A stretch of 64,000 nucleotides of DNA from contig JAJEKB010020998.1 of assembly GCA_022393335.1 (NCBI GenBank), positions 1-64,000 of the forward strand, in the 5' to 3' direction. Made by a program: the position numbers and the translations under genes. The DNA is from Macrotrachela quadricornifera (Eukaryota > Rotifera > Eurotatoria > Philodinida > Philodinidae). The notes under the pieces are model-generated. The model was not told the DNA's origin. It saw only the letters and a program-made list of their open reading frames with translations, and made no database searches. Shown here piece by piece: positions 47,333 to 58,400 of this stretch; the stretch's first letter is position 1, and every line of letters begins with the position of its first letter.

Positions 47333-48639
47333 TAAAAATACTCCTATAAATTTATGTCCCAGCATGAACCTAAAATCTCTTTCACTCAGGAGACAATTTG
47401 GAGTATCTCTGTCTCATTACTAACGATAGTTAAATTGTGTTTTACATTTTAATTTTGCAGGGATTGCCCTAATAGTTTTTTTTTTATAATGCCCACAAAT
47501 ATCACCTTCATCCTCAATATCGTCGTTGGTTGTTCTTTGTTTTGAATATTCTCTATGATGGTAACGGTTTCTTATGAGCAATGCAATAAAAATTTGTGAT
47601 AGACATTTTACTTTCCTTATCATTTATGAACCAATTGAAAGAGATAGTAAGACATTATCAGTAACAGATTCATTGACAATGAATCTAGGACCATTGCCAG
47701 CAGCACTCTTACTCGATAAGTATTTCTGCATATTTTTTCAATTCGAAAGACCTTTGATTAGATTGCTCTCTATATTTTATTCGTTTAGTTAGAAAATTTG
47801 GAAATCAGACTAAAAATAGGAATATATATACAAGAAGGTGTAGTTACTATGATTAGATGGTCAAACTAAAAAAAGAACAAGAAGATTTAAGTGAAATGTT
47901 ATTTGTTAATGCTAAAACTTTTTCTAGATATATCGTAAGAAATGCACTATTTGTAATGGGAAAAGAGTGTTAGGTGGTAGTTCATATGGATCGATTCATC
48001 TTCTTATATAAATGTTTTCGTCGTTTTCTTCCCAGGTCATTGATATTTTTCTCTTGTTCTTTTTTTCACTCAACTTGTACACATCACGTATGTATTAACT
48101 TTTTTCTTTCCTGCTCACCACACATAGTTGGTCTTTTCCTTTGACAACTGTTTTCCTTTCTTTATTATGCACTATCTTCACTTAGAGTTATCTCATCATT
48201 CTACCTGGATCAGATGGTAAATATTTCAATACTAGTTTGTTACCCCCTCTACAAAAACTTTTTTAATTTTCATCTTCACACAAGATTCTCTCACCTTCAA
48301 TTCCATCCCCCAGAATATCCATTCACTTTCAAAATAATTTGTATGTTAAAAGCTAGAAGATAAGGTATGGGTAGTTCCATGAGATATCAAACACTTTGTA
48401 CACAAAGTTCCCCGAATCGTCTTATGTATAGCTCATTTGATAGGTCTCTACGAGTTATGCATACAGTGAAAAATGACGGTCTCTTGAACTCCTGTTGAAA
48501 AGATACGAGCATTACAAGCTTAGGCTTGCTATAGCAACCTCAAAATACAGATAATCTTGTGATCCACATTTTTTCAACATTAAGAGGACTAATTGTAGTT
48601 CCAATTATATATTCTTGTTTCTAACTCTGCCAAGCCAGT

Positions 48640-51600
48640 GCAAAGCCCTGGACTCACTCTTCTGAGTGAGCAGGAGGAGGAGGTAAAGTCTCCTAGCACG
48701 CATTGGACCAGTGCGGCTGACCATGGTCCAAACCTCCAATGAATTTCAATTGCAAAAAATGACTCAATTCTCCCGGAGGCCTGACAGCTACTCCTTACGG
48801 CAACTGGAAGACCAGCTCGACGGCAGAGGCTGCCTCCAAAATTTCACCATTGGGGCGCTTAATATTAGAACTCTACGCGGTGATGGAAAGCTAGAAGAAC
48901 TACTACTAGAACTGAAAAATATCAAATGGTATATAATTGGCTAATGTGAAATTCGACGAAAGGACAAAAGATTACACAGTATCAAACATGGCCACCAATT
49001 ATACTATTGTGAAATATCAGACGGCAGAAACAGAGGTATTGGCTTCAACATTAACAAGAAAATAAAAAACAACATTATAAATCTCAACAGCCTCTCTGAT
49101 AGAGTAGCCAACATAACGATCAAACTATCAAACCGCTATACTCTACAAATTATACAAGTATGCGCTCCAACAAGCAGCTATACTGACGAAGAAGTGAAAG
49201 AATTCTACGAATTGGTCACACAACAGCTCAATGAACCCAATCACCACTTCAATACTGTTATAAGAGACTTCAACGCAGAAGTTGGGATAACAACAATCTG
49301 AAACGATTGTTGGGTCACATGGCTTTGGTACAAGAAACGAACGAGGAACAAGATTATTGGAATTCGCCGAAAAAGAACATCTATCGGTGATCAACACATA
49401 TTTCGAGAAGAAACCCTGTCGCAAATTGAAACGGAAAAGTTCAAAGGGTATGACCAGCGAAATCGACTACATCCTGACAAACAAAAGATCGATCTTCACC
49501 GATTGCACAGTCGTCAATCAATTCAATATTGGCAGTGATCATCGGCTCTGACGAACCAACCTGAAAATTAATCTGCAAAAAGAATGAAAAAAGCTAATTC
49601 TCTAGAAAATATCAACCATTGATTATCAGACACTCGAGGCACATGAAGATGAACTTCAACTAAAATTACCTAACCGTTTCAGTCTACTCGAATAACCGGC
49701 TTATATTCATCTATCCGACATCAATAAACAAATCACCGAAATTCTATTAACAACTGCCAAAGGAACAGGAGATATAAAGAAGCACAATCAATCCAGCAAG
49801 ATCTCAGACACGACAAAACAACTGATGCATAGACGACGAGAATGGAAACACAGCATATCAACTAAAAACGACATCGAATGTGTCGAACTATGCAAGATTA
49901 TTAGGAAAAGAATCAAAGAAGAGATTCGTCAATTCAACAACCACATAATACAATCAGCAATCGAAAACAACAAAAGTGCTAAGAAAGCAAAACAGAATAT
50001 TATGATAGGCATAAAATGCTTACTTAAAATTCAAAAAGAAGATGGCTCTACAGCATCAGACCAACAAGAAATTCTTACACGAGTCAAAGAGTTTTACTCA
50101 GCATTATACAATGACAACGCGGAACCAATGGCAACCAACAGCACTAAAAACAATGACCCACCAGATATACTTCCAAACGAAGTGCGAAAAACGATCCAAA
50201 ACTTCAAGAATTGAAAAGCGACCGGTTAGGATGGCATGACCGGAAAAATTCTCAAATTGTGCGGCAGTGAGACTCACAAGACTCTGGCTAATTTATTTAC
50301 TTGCTGTTTCAAGCAAAGAAATATACCAATATCGTGGAAAGACGCCAAGACACTCATAATTCGCAAGAAAAGAGACCATCAAGATCTACAAAACTATAGG
50401 CCGATAAGCGTTCTTTCCATCGTCCACAAGCTAATTACACGGATCATCGCCAAAAGGCTCGAAAAAACACTCGACTCAGCTCAATCAAAAGAACGAGCAG
50501 GCTTCAGAAATGGATATAGTACTCTAGACAATATACAGGTGGTACAACAAGTCATAGAAAGGTGCAATGAATACGAGATACCATTATGTCTCGCTTTTAT
50601 AAACTTCAAGAAAGTATTTGATTGTATCAAACTAAGTGCGATATTCGAAGCATTACAACGGCAAGGTGTTGAAGAGACATATATAAGCTTACTGAAATCA
50701 ATCTACACAGATACAACAGCCACTTTATTATAAACGATGAAGCTGTTACAATCAAGATAAAAAAGGTGTATAACAGGGCGATATTATTTCACTAAAGCTG
50801 TTTTCGATCGATCTCGAGGAAATATTCAAACATCTAAACTGGGCAGAAAAAGGTATAAAAATCAATGGTCAATATCTCAGTCATCTACGATTCGCATACG
50901 ATATTATCATATTTTTCGAAAATGCTGATAACCTCTAAGCCCGAATAAAAGAACTGAACGAAAGCAGCAAACTATCAGGCCTAAAAATGAATCCGAAGGA
51001 AGCACAAGTTATGTTCAACAGCCACTTAACACCTCAACCCATAAAAATCGATGATCATAAACTAGAACAAGTCGACAATTACATTTATTTCGGGCTAATA
51101 ATAACAATGAACGACCACATCTTGGCAGAAATTTCAAACCGCACCAAGCTTGGTTGGCGAGCGTTCGGACAACTAAACATCGTATTCAGAAGCAATATAC
51201 CTATCTGCCTGAAACGATAGGTATTCGACAAATGCATACTTCCAATGCTAACATACACCTGTGAGACATGTACACTAACCTCTAAAGCAACTCAAAAGTG
51301 AAGGTTATCCAGCGAAGCATGGAAAGACAAATGCGCAGCATATCCCGCCGAGAGAATAAAAGAAACATGGATTCGACAAAAAACCAGAATATATGACATA
51401 ATGAAAAGAGTCGCTTCATGCAAATGGCAGTGAACTGATCACATTGCCCGAAGATCAGATAGACGTTGGACCACCGAAATTCTAATTTGGATACCAAGAG
51501 AACATAAAAAACCCAGAAAACGTCCGAAAAAACAGTGGGTGGACAATATAGTCAAGTACAAAGGTGCTACATGGCAACAACTAGCGGCTTGTCGAAACAA

Positions 51601-51660
51601 TTGGAAAGCAGCTGAAGTGGCTTTCATCCTGCATTGGATCGATGCGGGCTGATGATGATG
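48640..51660 (+). mobile_element. Dead APE-type non-LTR retrotransposon (LINE)
   Basis: Fragments on the plus strand give, in order, an apurinic-type endonuclease and a reverse transcriptase. Endonuclease blocks are ALNIRTLRGDGKLEELL, SDRVANITIKLSNRYTLQII, APTSSYTDEEVKEFYE, EIDYILTNKRSIFTD and IGSDHR. RT blocks are YRPISVLSIVHKLITRII, AGFRNGYSTLDNIQVVQQ and LAFINFKKVFDC. The RT catalytic box reads LRFAYDI where active elements have FADD. The C-terminal part ends near PREHKKPRKRPKKQWVDNI and AFILHWIDAG. Several stops and frameshifts kill the copy. It ends in a (TGA)n tail. The endonuclease resembles RTE-like 'craniofacial development protein 2' sequences; the clade is uncertain. Confidence 0.88.
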
Positions 51661-51663
51661 ATG

Positions 51664-51733
51664 AATTGGATAGTTTAATGCTAAAATAGCCGATCGGTTA
51701 TCGAAAGATGTAGGTTCGATTCCAGCTCTGATT
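51664..51733 (+). tRNA. tRNA-like sequence (probable pseudogene) right after the LINE tail
   Basis: AATTGGA (51664-51670) and TCTGATT (51727-51733) can pair over all seven acceptor positions, two as G-U. TA at positions 8-9, a D-arm GTTT...AAAT, and a T-loop TTCGATT within AGGTTCGATTCCAGC give the right order and spacing for about 70 nt. The T stem has one mismatch. The anticodon stem is poor and the loop lacks U33, so this is likely a decayed tRNA or a tRNA-derived SINE head. Anticodon identity is not safe to call. Confidence 0.35.
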
Positions 51734-52321
51734 TTGTGACCTTCCTTCCCAAGTTACTGGTAATTATTGAGACATTTTCGTGTAAATTCATTTGTTTTCA
51801 TTGGCTTCTATATTCCACAGACAAGTGATATCATTACTTACTTTTAGATTCTTTATATTAATGATGTTAAACTCACTCACACCCTCTCAGCCACCTCATC
51901 CTCACCCACGTATTATTGGTTCAAAATCAAGAAAAATACCGCAGTATACTAACGTACTCAATGAGATCGCAGGAGAGAATTGAATTGCAATAAATTTTGA
52001 TAATCAATGTATGAATTAGACCGGCGATTCATATTTTCATGCAACATAAAGAAAAAATCGCATCGTTATTGAACTGCGTGTAGTTAGAAGTTATCACACT
52101 AAAAGTCATCCTCTTTTCGAGCCCTTCTCTAGTTCCGGCATGATTTCGAATGCCGAGAAATTAACGGATACTGGTAACACAATACACTCGCTAACTCTGG
52201 TATCTCCTCAAGCACGTGGATTTACTAATAATCTATGGTCAAAGCACAATCCTCCCCAGATATCTATCTGGTCGCGAGTAGTCGATAAAATAAGCAAGAT
52301 GGAAAGTTTGAGTTCAATTGT
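51734..52321. other. Intergenic stretch, no gene recognised
   Basis: It lies between the tRNA-like sequence and the 3' end of the F-box/LRR gene. The frames 51792-51983 and 52140-52400 overlap no known domain; the latter runs antisense over the LRR terminal exon. Confidence 0.45.
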
Positions 52322-52327
52322 TTTATT
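52322..52327 (-). terminator. Polyadenylation signal of the F-box/LRR gene
   Basis: AATAAA on the minus strand, about 20 nt after the stop codon complement at 52348-52350. Confidence 0.45.
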
Positions 52328-52347
52328 AGTAATCAACTACAGTGTAG

Positions 52348-52449
52348 TCAAAAAACATATCCTTTCATTCTGTTGTCCTGTCGTTCCAATTCTTGCTTAA
52401 CAGTTAAAGAAATGTAATTACCATTGAAGATCTCCAAACTCTCGAGTGC
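52348..52449 (-). CDS. Terminal exon of the F-box/LRR gene
   Basis: An AG acceptor complement at 52450-52451 leads into ALESLEIFNGNY, then a short polar tail rich in Q, E and R (KQELERQDNRMKGYVF), then TGA. The start aligns with the T-L-T-T-L start of the LRR exons. The intron before it is 55 nt, like the others. Confidence 0.65.
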   Translation of the reverse strand, partial: ALESLEIFNGNYISLTVKQELERQDNRMKGYVF

Positions 52450-55400
52450 CTATGCGTAGAGAAAAAGATGAATATGAGAGAGATAAAAATAGCATGAGAA
52501 TTACTCTGTTATTTCTTAACGCATCAGCAAGATGTTGTGCCCCAGTATCTCCGATTTCATTGCCACCTAGCTTCAGCATGACGAGGATCTATTTGTAGAG
52601 AAAATGAATATGAGAGAGACGAAAATAAGCTGATTATCACCCTGTTATTTCTTAAGGCATCAGCAAGATATTGTGCTCCAACATCTTTGATTTTATTGCT
52701 ACCAAGCTCAAGTGTGGTGAGTGACTATATGTCGAGGAGACGAGGAATATGAAAGAAAAGAAAATAGGATGAGAGTTACGGTATTATTTCTTAAGGCATC
52801 GGCTAGATGCTGTGCTCCAGCAGCTCCGATTTGATTCCTACTAAGCTCAAGTGTGGTGAGTGCCTATATGTAGAGAAGACGAGGAATATGAAAGAGAAGA
52901 AAATAGGATGAGAGTTACGATGTTATTTTTTAAGGCATCAGCTAGATGTTGTGCTCCAGCAGCTCCGATTTGATTGCCATCAAGCTCCAGCGTGGTGAGT
53001 GTCTGTGTATAGAGAAGAAGACAAATATGAGAAAGAAGAAAATAGTATGAGAGTCACAGAGTTATTCCGTAAGCCATCAGCAAGATATCGTGCTCCAACA
53101 TCTTCGATTTGATTGCTACAAAGCTTAAGTGTGGTGAGTGTCTATATGTAGAGAAGATGAGGGATACGAGAGAGAAGAAAATAGGATGAGAGTTACGCTG
53201 TTATTTCTTAAGCCATCAGCAAGATGTTGTGCCCCAGCATCTCGGATTTGATTTACACCAAGCTTCAGTGTGATGAGGGTCTATATGTAGAGAAGATGAA
53301 TATGAGAGAGACGAAAATAAGCTGATTATTACCTCGTTATTCCGTAAGCCATCAGCAAGATGTTGTGCTCCAACATCTTCGATTTTATTGCTACCAAGCT
53401 CAAGTGTTGTGAGTGTCTATATGTAGAGAAGATGAGCGATATGAGAGAGAAGAAAATAGGATGAGAGTTACGGTGTTATTTCTTAAGACATCAGCTAGAT
53501 GTTGTGCTCCGACAACTCCGATTTGATTATCCCACAGGCTCAGTGTAGTGAGTGTCTATGTGTAGAGAAGACGAGAAATATGAAAGAGAAGAAAATAGGA
53601 TGAGAGTTACGGTGTTATTTCTTAAGACATCAGCTAGATGTTGTGCTCCAGCAGCTCCGATTTGATTGCCATCAAGGTCAAGTGTGGTGAGTGTCTGTGT
53701 ATAGAGAAGAAGACGAATATGATGAAAGAAGAAAATAGTATGAGAATCACCGAGTTATTCCGTAAGGCATTAGCTAAATGTTGTGCTCCAGCAGCTCCGA
53801 TTTGATTCCTACTAAGCTCAAGTGTGGTGAGTGCCTATATGTAGAGAAGACGAGGAATATGAAAGAGATGAAAATAGGCTAAGAGTTACGGTGGTATTTC
53901 GTAAAGCATCGGCGAGATGTTGTGCTCCAGCAGCTCCGATTGGGTTTCTACCAAGGTCCAGTGTAGTGAGTGTCTATGTGTAGAGAAGAAGATGAATATT
54001 GGAAAGAAAAAAAATAGGATGAGAGTTACGGTGTTATTTCTTAAAGCATTAGTGAGATATTGTGTCCCAGCAACTCCGATTTCATTATCACGAAGATCCA
54101 GTGTAGTGAGTGTCTACGTGTAGAGAAGAAAAGAAATATCGGAGAAAAGAAAATAGGACGAGTATTACCTTATTATCTGGTAAGGCATCAGCGAGATATT
54201 GTGTCCCAACATCTCCGATTTGATTGTACCAAAGATTCAGTGTGGTGAGCGTCTACGTGTAGCGGAGGAGAAGAACATGAGAAAGATAAAAATAGGATTA
54301 GTTTCACCTCGTTATATCTTAATGCATGAGCTAGATGTTGTGTTCCAGCAGCTCCAATTTGATCCTCAACAAGGTCCAGTGTAGTAAGTGTCTATGTATA
54401 AAGAAGAAGTTGAATATGAGAGAGAAGAAAACAGGATGAATGTCACCTTGTTATTTCTTAAGGCATCAGCTAGTTGTTGTACTGAAGCAGCGTCGATCTG
54501 ATCGTCATGAATGCACAGTGTGGTGAGTGTCTATGTATAGAGAAGATGACACGAGAAAGATGAAAATAGGATGAAAGTTACGGTGTTATTTCTTAAGACA
54601 TCAGCGAGATTTCGTACTGCAGTAGTTTTGATGTGTTTGCGGCCAATGTTCAGTGTGGTGAGTGTCTATATGTAGAGATGAAGGTAAACGTGAAAGAGAT
54701 GAAAATAAGATGAGAAGCACCTTTCTATTTCGTAAGGGATTAGGGAGATGTTGTGTGACAACATCTCAAATATATTTGTTACGGTTTTGTGAAATTTCTC
54801 AAGATTGTTCAGTATTTCGAAAGTTTTTTTGATACTCTGAAATTAGAGAGGTTGTTGAAAGATTTTGTAGCTCTTTAGAATATTTTCAGTAGAAGTGAAT
54901 CATTTTCCCGTTAACTTAGTATTAAATGAAGAACGATTAGTTTACGTTAAATATTAAGAAAAGAAAGAGGGACAGCGAAGACTTAGTTCTTTTATATTAA
55001 TGTGAAGTTTTCTGTATAATTGTTAATTTAACTAAAATGAAGTGTTTAGTAGAAGCGAAAAGATATTATTATTGACTATTTATGAAGTAATGGAGATTAG
55101 AAAAATTTTAGGATGCTTTTCAACACGAATATTTTTCTTCTCCTAGTACAAACAAAACATAATGTTATTCGTGTCATTTACCGAAAGGAATTGATGTTAA
55201 TCTCTTTATTGACTTGAAGAGTGGTATGTTTTCTTACATGTTGGAGTAGAGAAATGTCATTGTTGGGCTCTCATTGTTTGTGAAAAATAACATGGGAAGA
55301 AAATTTCTTTGATGTCGACAAGCTTCTGTGGTCATAATTTTTGAAATTTGGAATTTATATATAATTGGATTTTGTGGAACTCACATATATTTTTGAAAGA

Positions 55401-58400
55401 AATAGTGAGTGTAAGCTTTATGTCGAGGTTTTCAAGCTCCGCTTCCCCTTACAGATATGCTCCATTATACACGTTAGCGACCACGGTCAAAGGATAAAAT
55501 GTAGATTTTTGCATAAGTTTTCCTAAGTACTGAGAAGGATGCAGAAGGAGACGATCAAGATCACTAGACGTTTTCCTTGGCAACCGAGGGAAAAGAAGGA
55601 AGAGGAATTTGGTGCACTTTTTATGACGATATATTAGTTTCACATTTTAGTCCCATAGGAACTGCGCTGACAAGCTTTTCTATAGGAAAACAAGCTGACA
55701 ATGTTTTGTAGAATATATGTGAAATTTCTTTGAACTAAATTGTTTTAAAAGCTGAAAATTCATGATCTAGAGTGTTCCACTCATATATATGGTCAACTAC
55801 AATTTATCAGGTATTCATAATTTATAATAACACCATAAACACCTCACTTTGTAATACTGTATATAAGTCATTCTGACCAATATCCACACTTTCTAGATAT
55901 ATGTTCATGAATGAACAAATGCACAATTTACTGTGATAAACAAAAATAATGAGACGTGCTTTATTGTCTTGAAAAACTAAAAAATCTAATGATGATTTAT
56001 TAATTGACCTAATTGATTTTCGTTGTATATTAAACAATATTCTTTTCTAATGAAAACCGTATTTTATATTATTGTCTGTCCAAAGAAAGAGTGGACTCGG
56101 ATATTTTTGTAATAACTTATGAATAGAAAGGGATAGAGAGCTGCAGTTTGCACCAATCGAAAGAGACGACACTAAAGTATCTTTTTCTCTAGCATTGTGT
56201 AAGACGAAGTCGTTTTAAACTCTGATTTCTACAAAACATTGCAAAATAAACATGAAACACGTTGATCATTTCAATGAAAGTTTGGTTTTAATATGTAATT
56301 TAGATAGTGGAGCATCAGATCTATAGTTTTAGATATAATTCGAATCATAGACTTCACGTATTTTACAGTAAAAGAACTCAAATTCATTATTTACTTTGTC
56401 TAAAAGTGTGAATTATTCCTAGCTTTTCAGCAAATTTTCTGAATTTTTTGTAAGAGTTTTGTTTTAAATACCGTTTACTTTTAAATACTTTTTCGTGGTT
56501 TCATAAAAATACTTGACTTTAAAATGGATTCGTATTACACAATATCACAAACGAAGACGTCCTAATGTCTCTTCTGTTTACTGGTGAAAACTGCAGCTCT
56601 CTAGCTCTTTTTGTTCTTGAGTTATTGCAAAAATACTCGAGTTCATTATTTTTTTGGACAGGTATAAGTTACATCAAGATTCAAAAGCTTTATGAAAAAA
56701 AATTAGAATAAACCTTCCTTAACATTTCTTCCTTTTTTTTGGTCAGAAATAAATTTAAACAAAATCAGAATAATCGTCATTTTAAACTCAACATCGTTTT
56801 TTCCTTTCACTCTTCTTCATTTTATAGGATAATCTTCGATATATATTCTGTAAATGATTCATATGATAACATCGAATCACGTAAAAATAATACACATCAC
56901 TGGTATATGTTTATTGAACATTGGTCACTTATCTGATTTATATCAGAGCTAGGACGAGCACTTGACGCGAAAAAAAGTATTTAATGAGGAAAATTTTTAA
57001 CCGTAGAAGATAACCATACACATAATGGGCTCATTCTGTTCGTCTCGTCGAGCTCTACAACTCTATTAGATTCAATCCACTCCATCTCTAACGGTCTCGC
57101 TAAAAGACTGAAAATAGTCGGAAATTTTCAAGTACAAAAAGTACTTGAAGATATTTTAGTAAATCGTATTTTTTTGGACACAACAGCAAGTAAGAGCGGG
57201 TTGAATCCATTAGTGTTGTAGAGCTCGACGAGACGAACAGAATGAGCCCATTATGTGTATGGTTATCTTCTACGGTTAAAAATTTTCCTCATTAAGTACT
57301 TTTTTTCGCGTCAAGTACTCGTCCTAGCTCTGATTTATATACGTCTTCAATATCAAAGACAAAGGAATCGAAAATATTCAGTTCATGCAAAAAATATTTC
57401 TATGAATTTCTACAATCATTTAATATCTCCATGCCTACCAAATAATAAAAACAATTGAACCAAAAAAATATACGAAATAAAGCTAAACCAACTTAATCAT
57501 ATAACTAAGGTTAAAAAAGAAGAGTATTTTGTGTTTTCAAGACTAAACTTCTGTCTCTAAATAAATATTTGAAACTGCAATAAATCCTGTAATTCGTTTG
57601 CAAACACTAAAAAATGACTCACCTTTCTCAACACTAACACCCAGGATATGTCTTATATTCAACATTTTGACATGAATATGTGCCATTCCCGAATGCCTTT
57701 TTCTTAGAAGCTTTTCGTTGGAAATACATAAGATCAATTCAAATATGTCAATATATACCTACTAACGCCCAAAAGTTCCGTACAAATGAGTCGATAGCAT
57801 TCAACTTAGCTTCACTAACATCTACAGAAACACACAATCTACTCATTAATATACCCTTGAATAGGTTTCTTAAGCATATTTATCTCAAATACAATAAAAT
57901 GCAGAGAAACATTCATTAACTCTTCAAAACGTTTAGTTCACTGATCGATACCATTTACGATATATTCATTCTCAGTCACAGGCAAATACAATTCATTCAT
58001 TCACAAAAAACTCGAAATATGTTCCTAGGAATTTTATTTCAAAATCATGGTAAAAGTGAAAATAGTAGTATTTTCAATCAGAAAATTGTTGCTGTTCTGA
58101 GAGTTCGTTTTAGTGTTGACTTCGAAAAGGCAAATTTTTAAACTTTATAGATAAAATGTTTTTATTGTGTAGAGTTTCTACAGTCTAGAATCCATCAATA
58201 TATAAGAGATAGTTTTAAAAAGTTAAGATTAGGAGTGTCAGTGTCATTCTACTTAGAGTTTGTTTCCAGGGAACGCGGACTCATTAAAAAATTTTTTTAT
58301 GTGTTTTCCAATGTCCTGACATTTTGGTTAATCTTTTCTTTGATTTTGTGACAAATCATTATGAGTTTCCGGGTTCCTAGGTATGAGAAAACTGCTCCGA

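Larger units (their letters stand above)
44914..48639. other. Gene-free stretch with assembly gap and foldback element
   Basis: It contains the N gap (46160-46169) and a foldback (46676-47332). The minus-strand frame 47420-47623 and plus-strand frame 47574-47792 have no recognisable domain. Otherwise it is AT-rich. Confidence 0.5.

Noticed and set aside
52505..54665. CRISPR-like array of about 139-bp spaced repeats
   Set aside because: Both 'repeat' and 'spacer' are conserved, the 84-nt parts encode LRRs, and the rest are GT-AG introns. The genome is eukaryotic.
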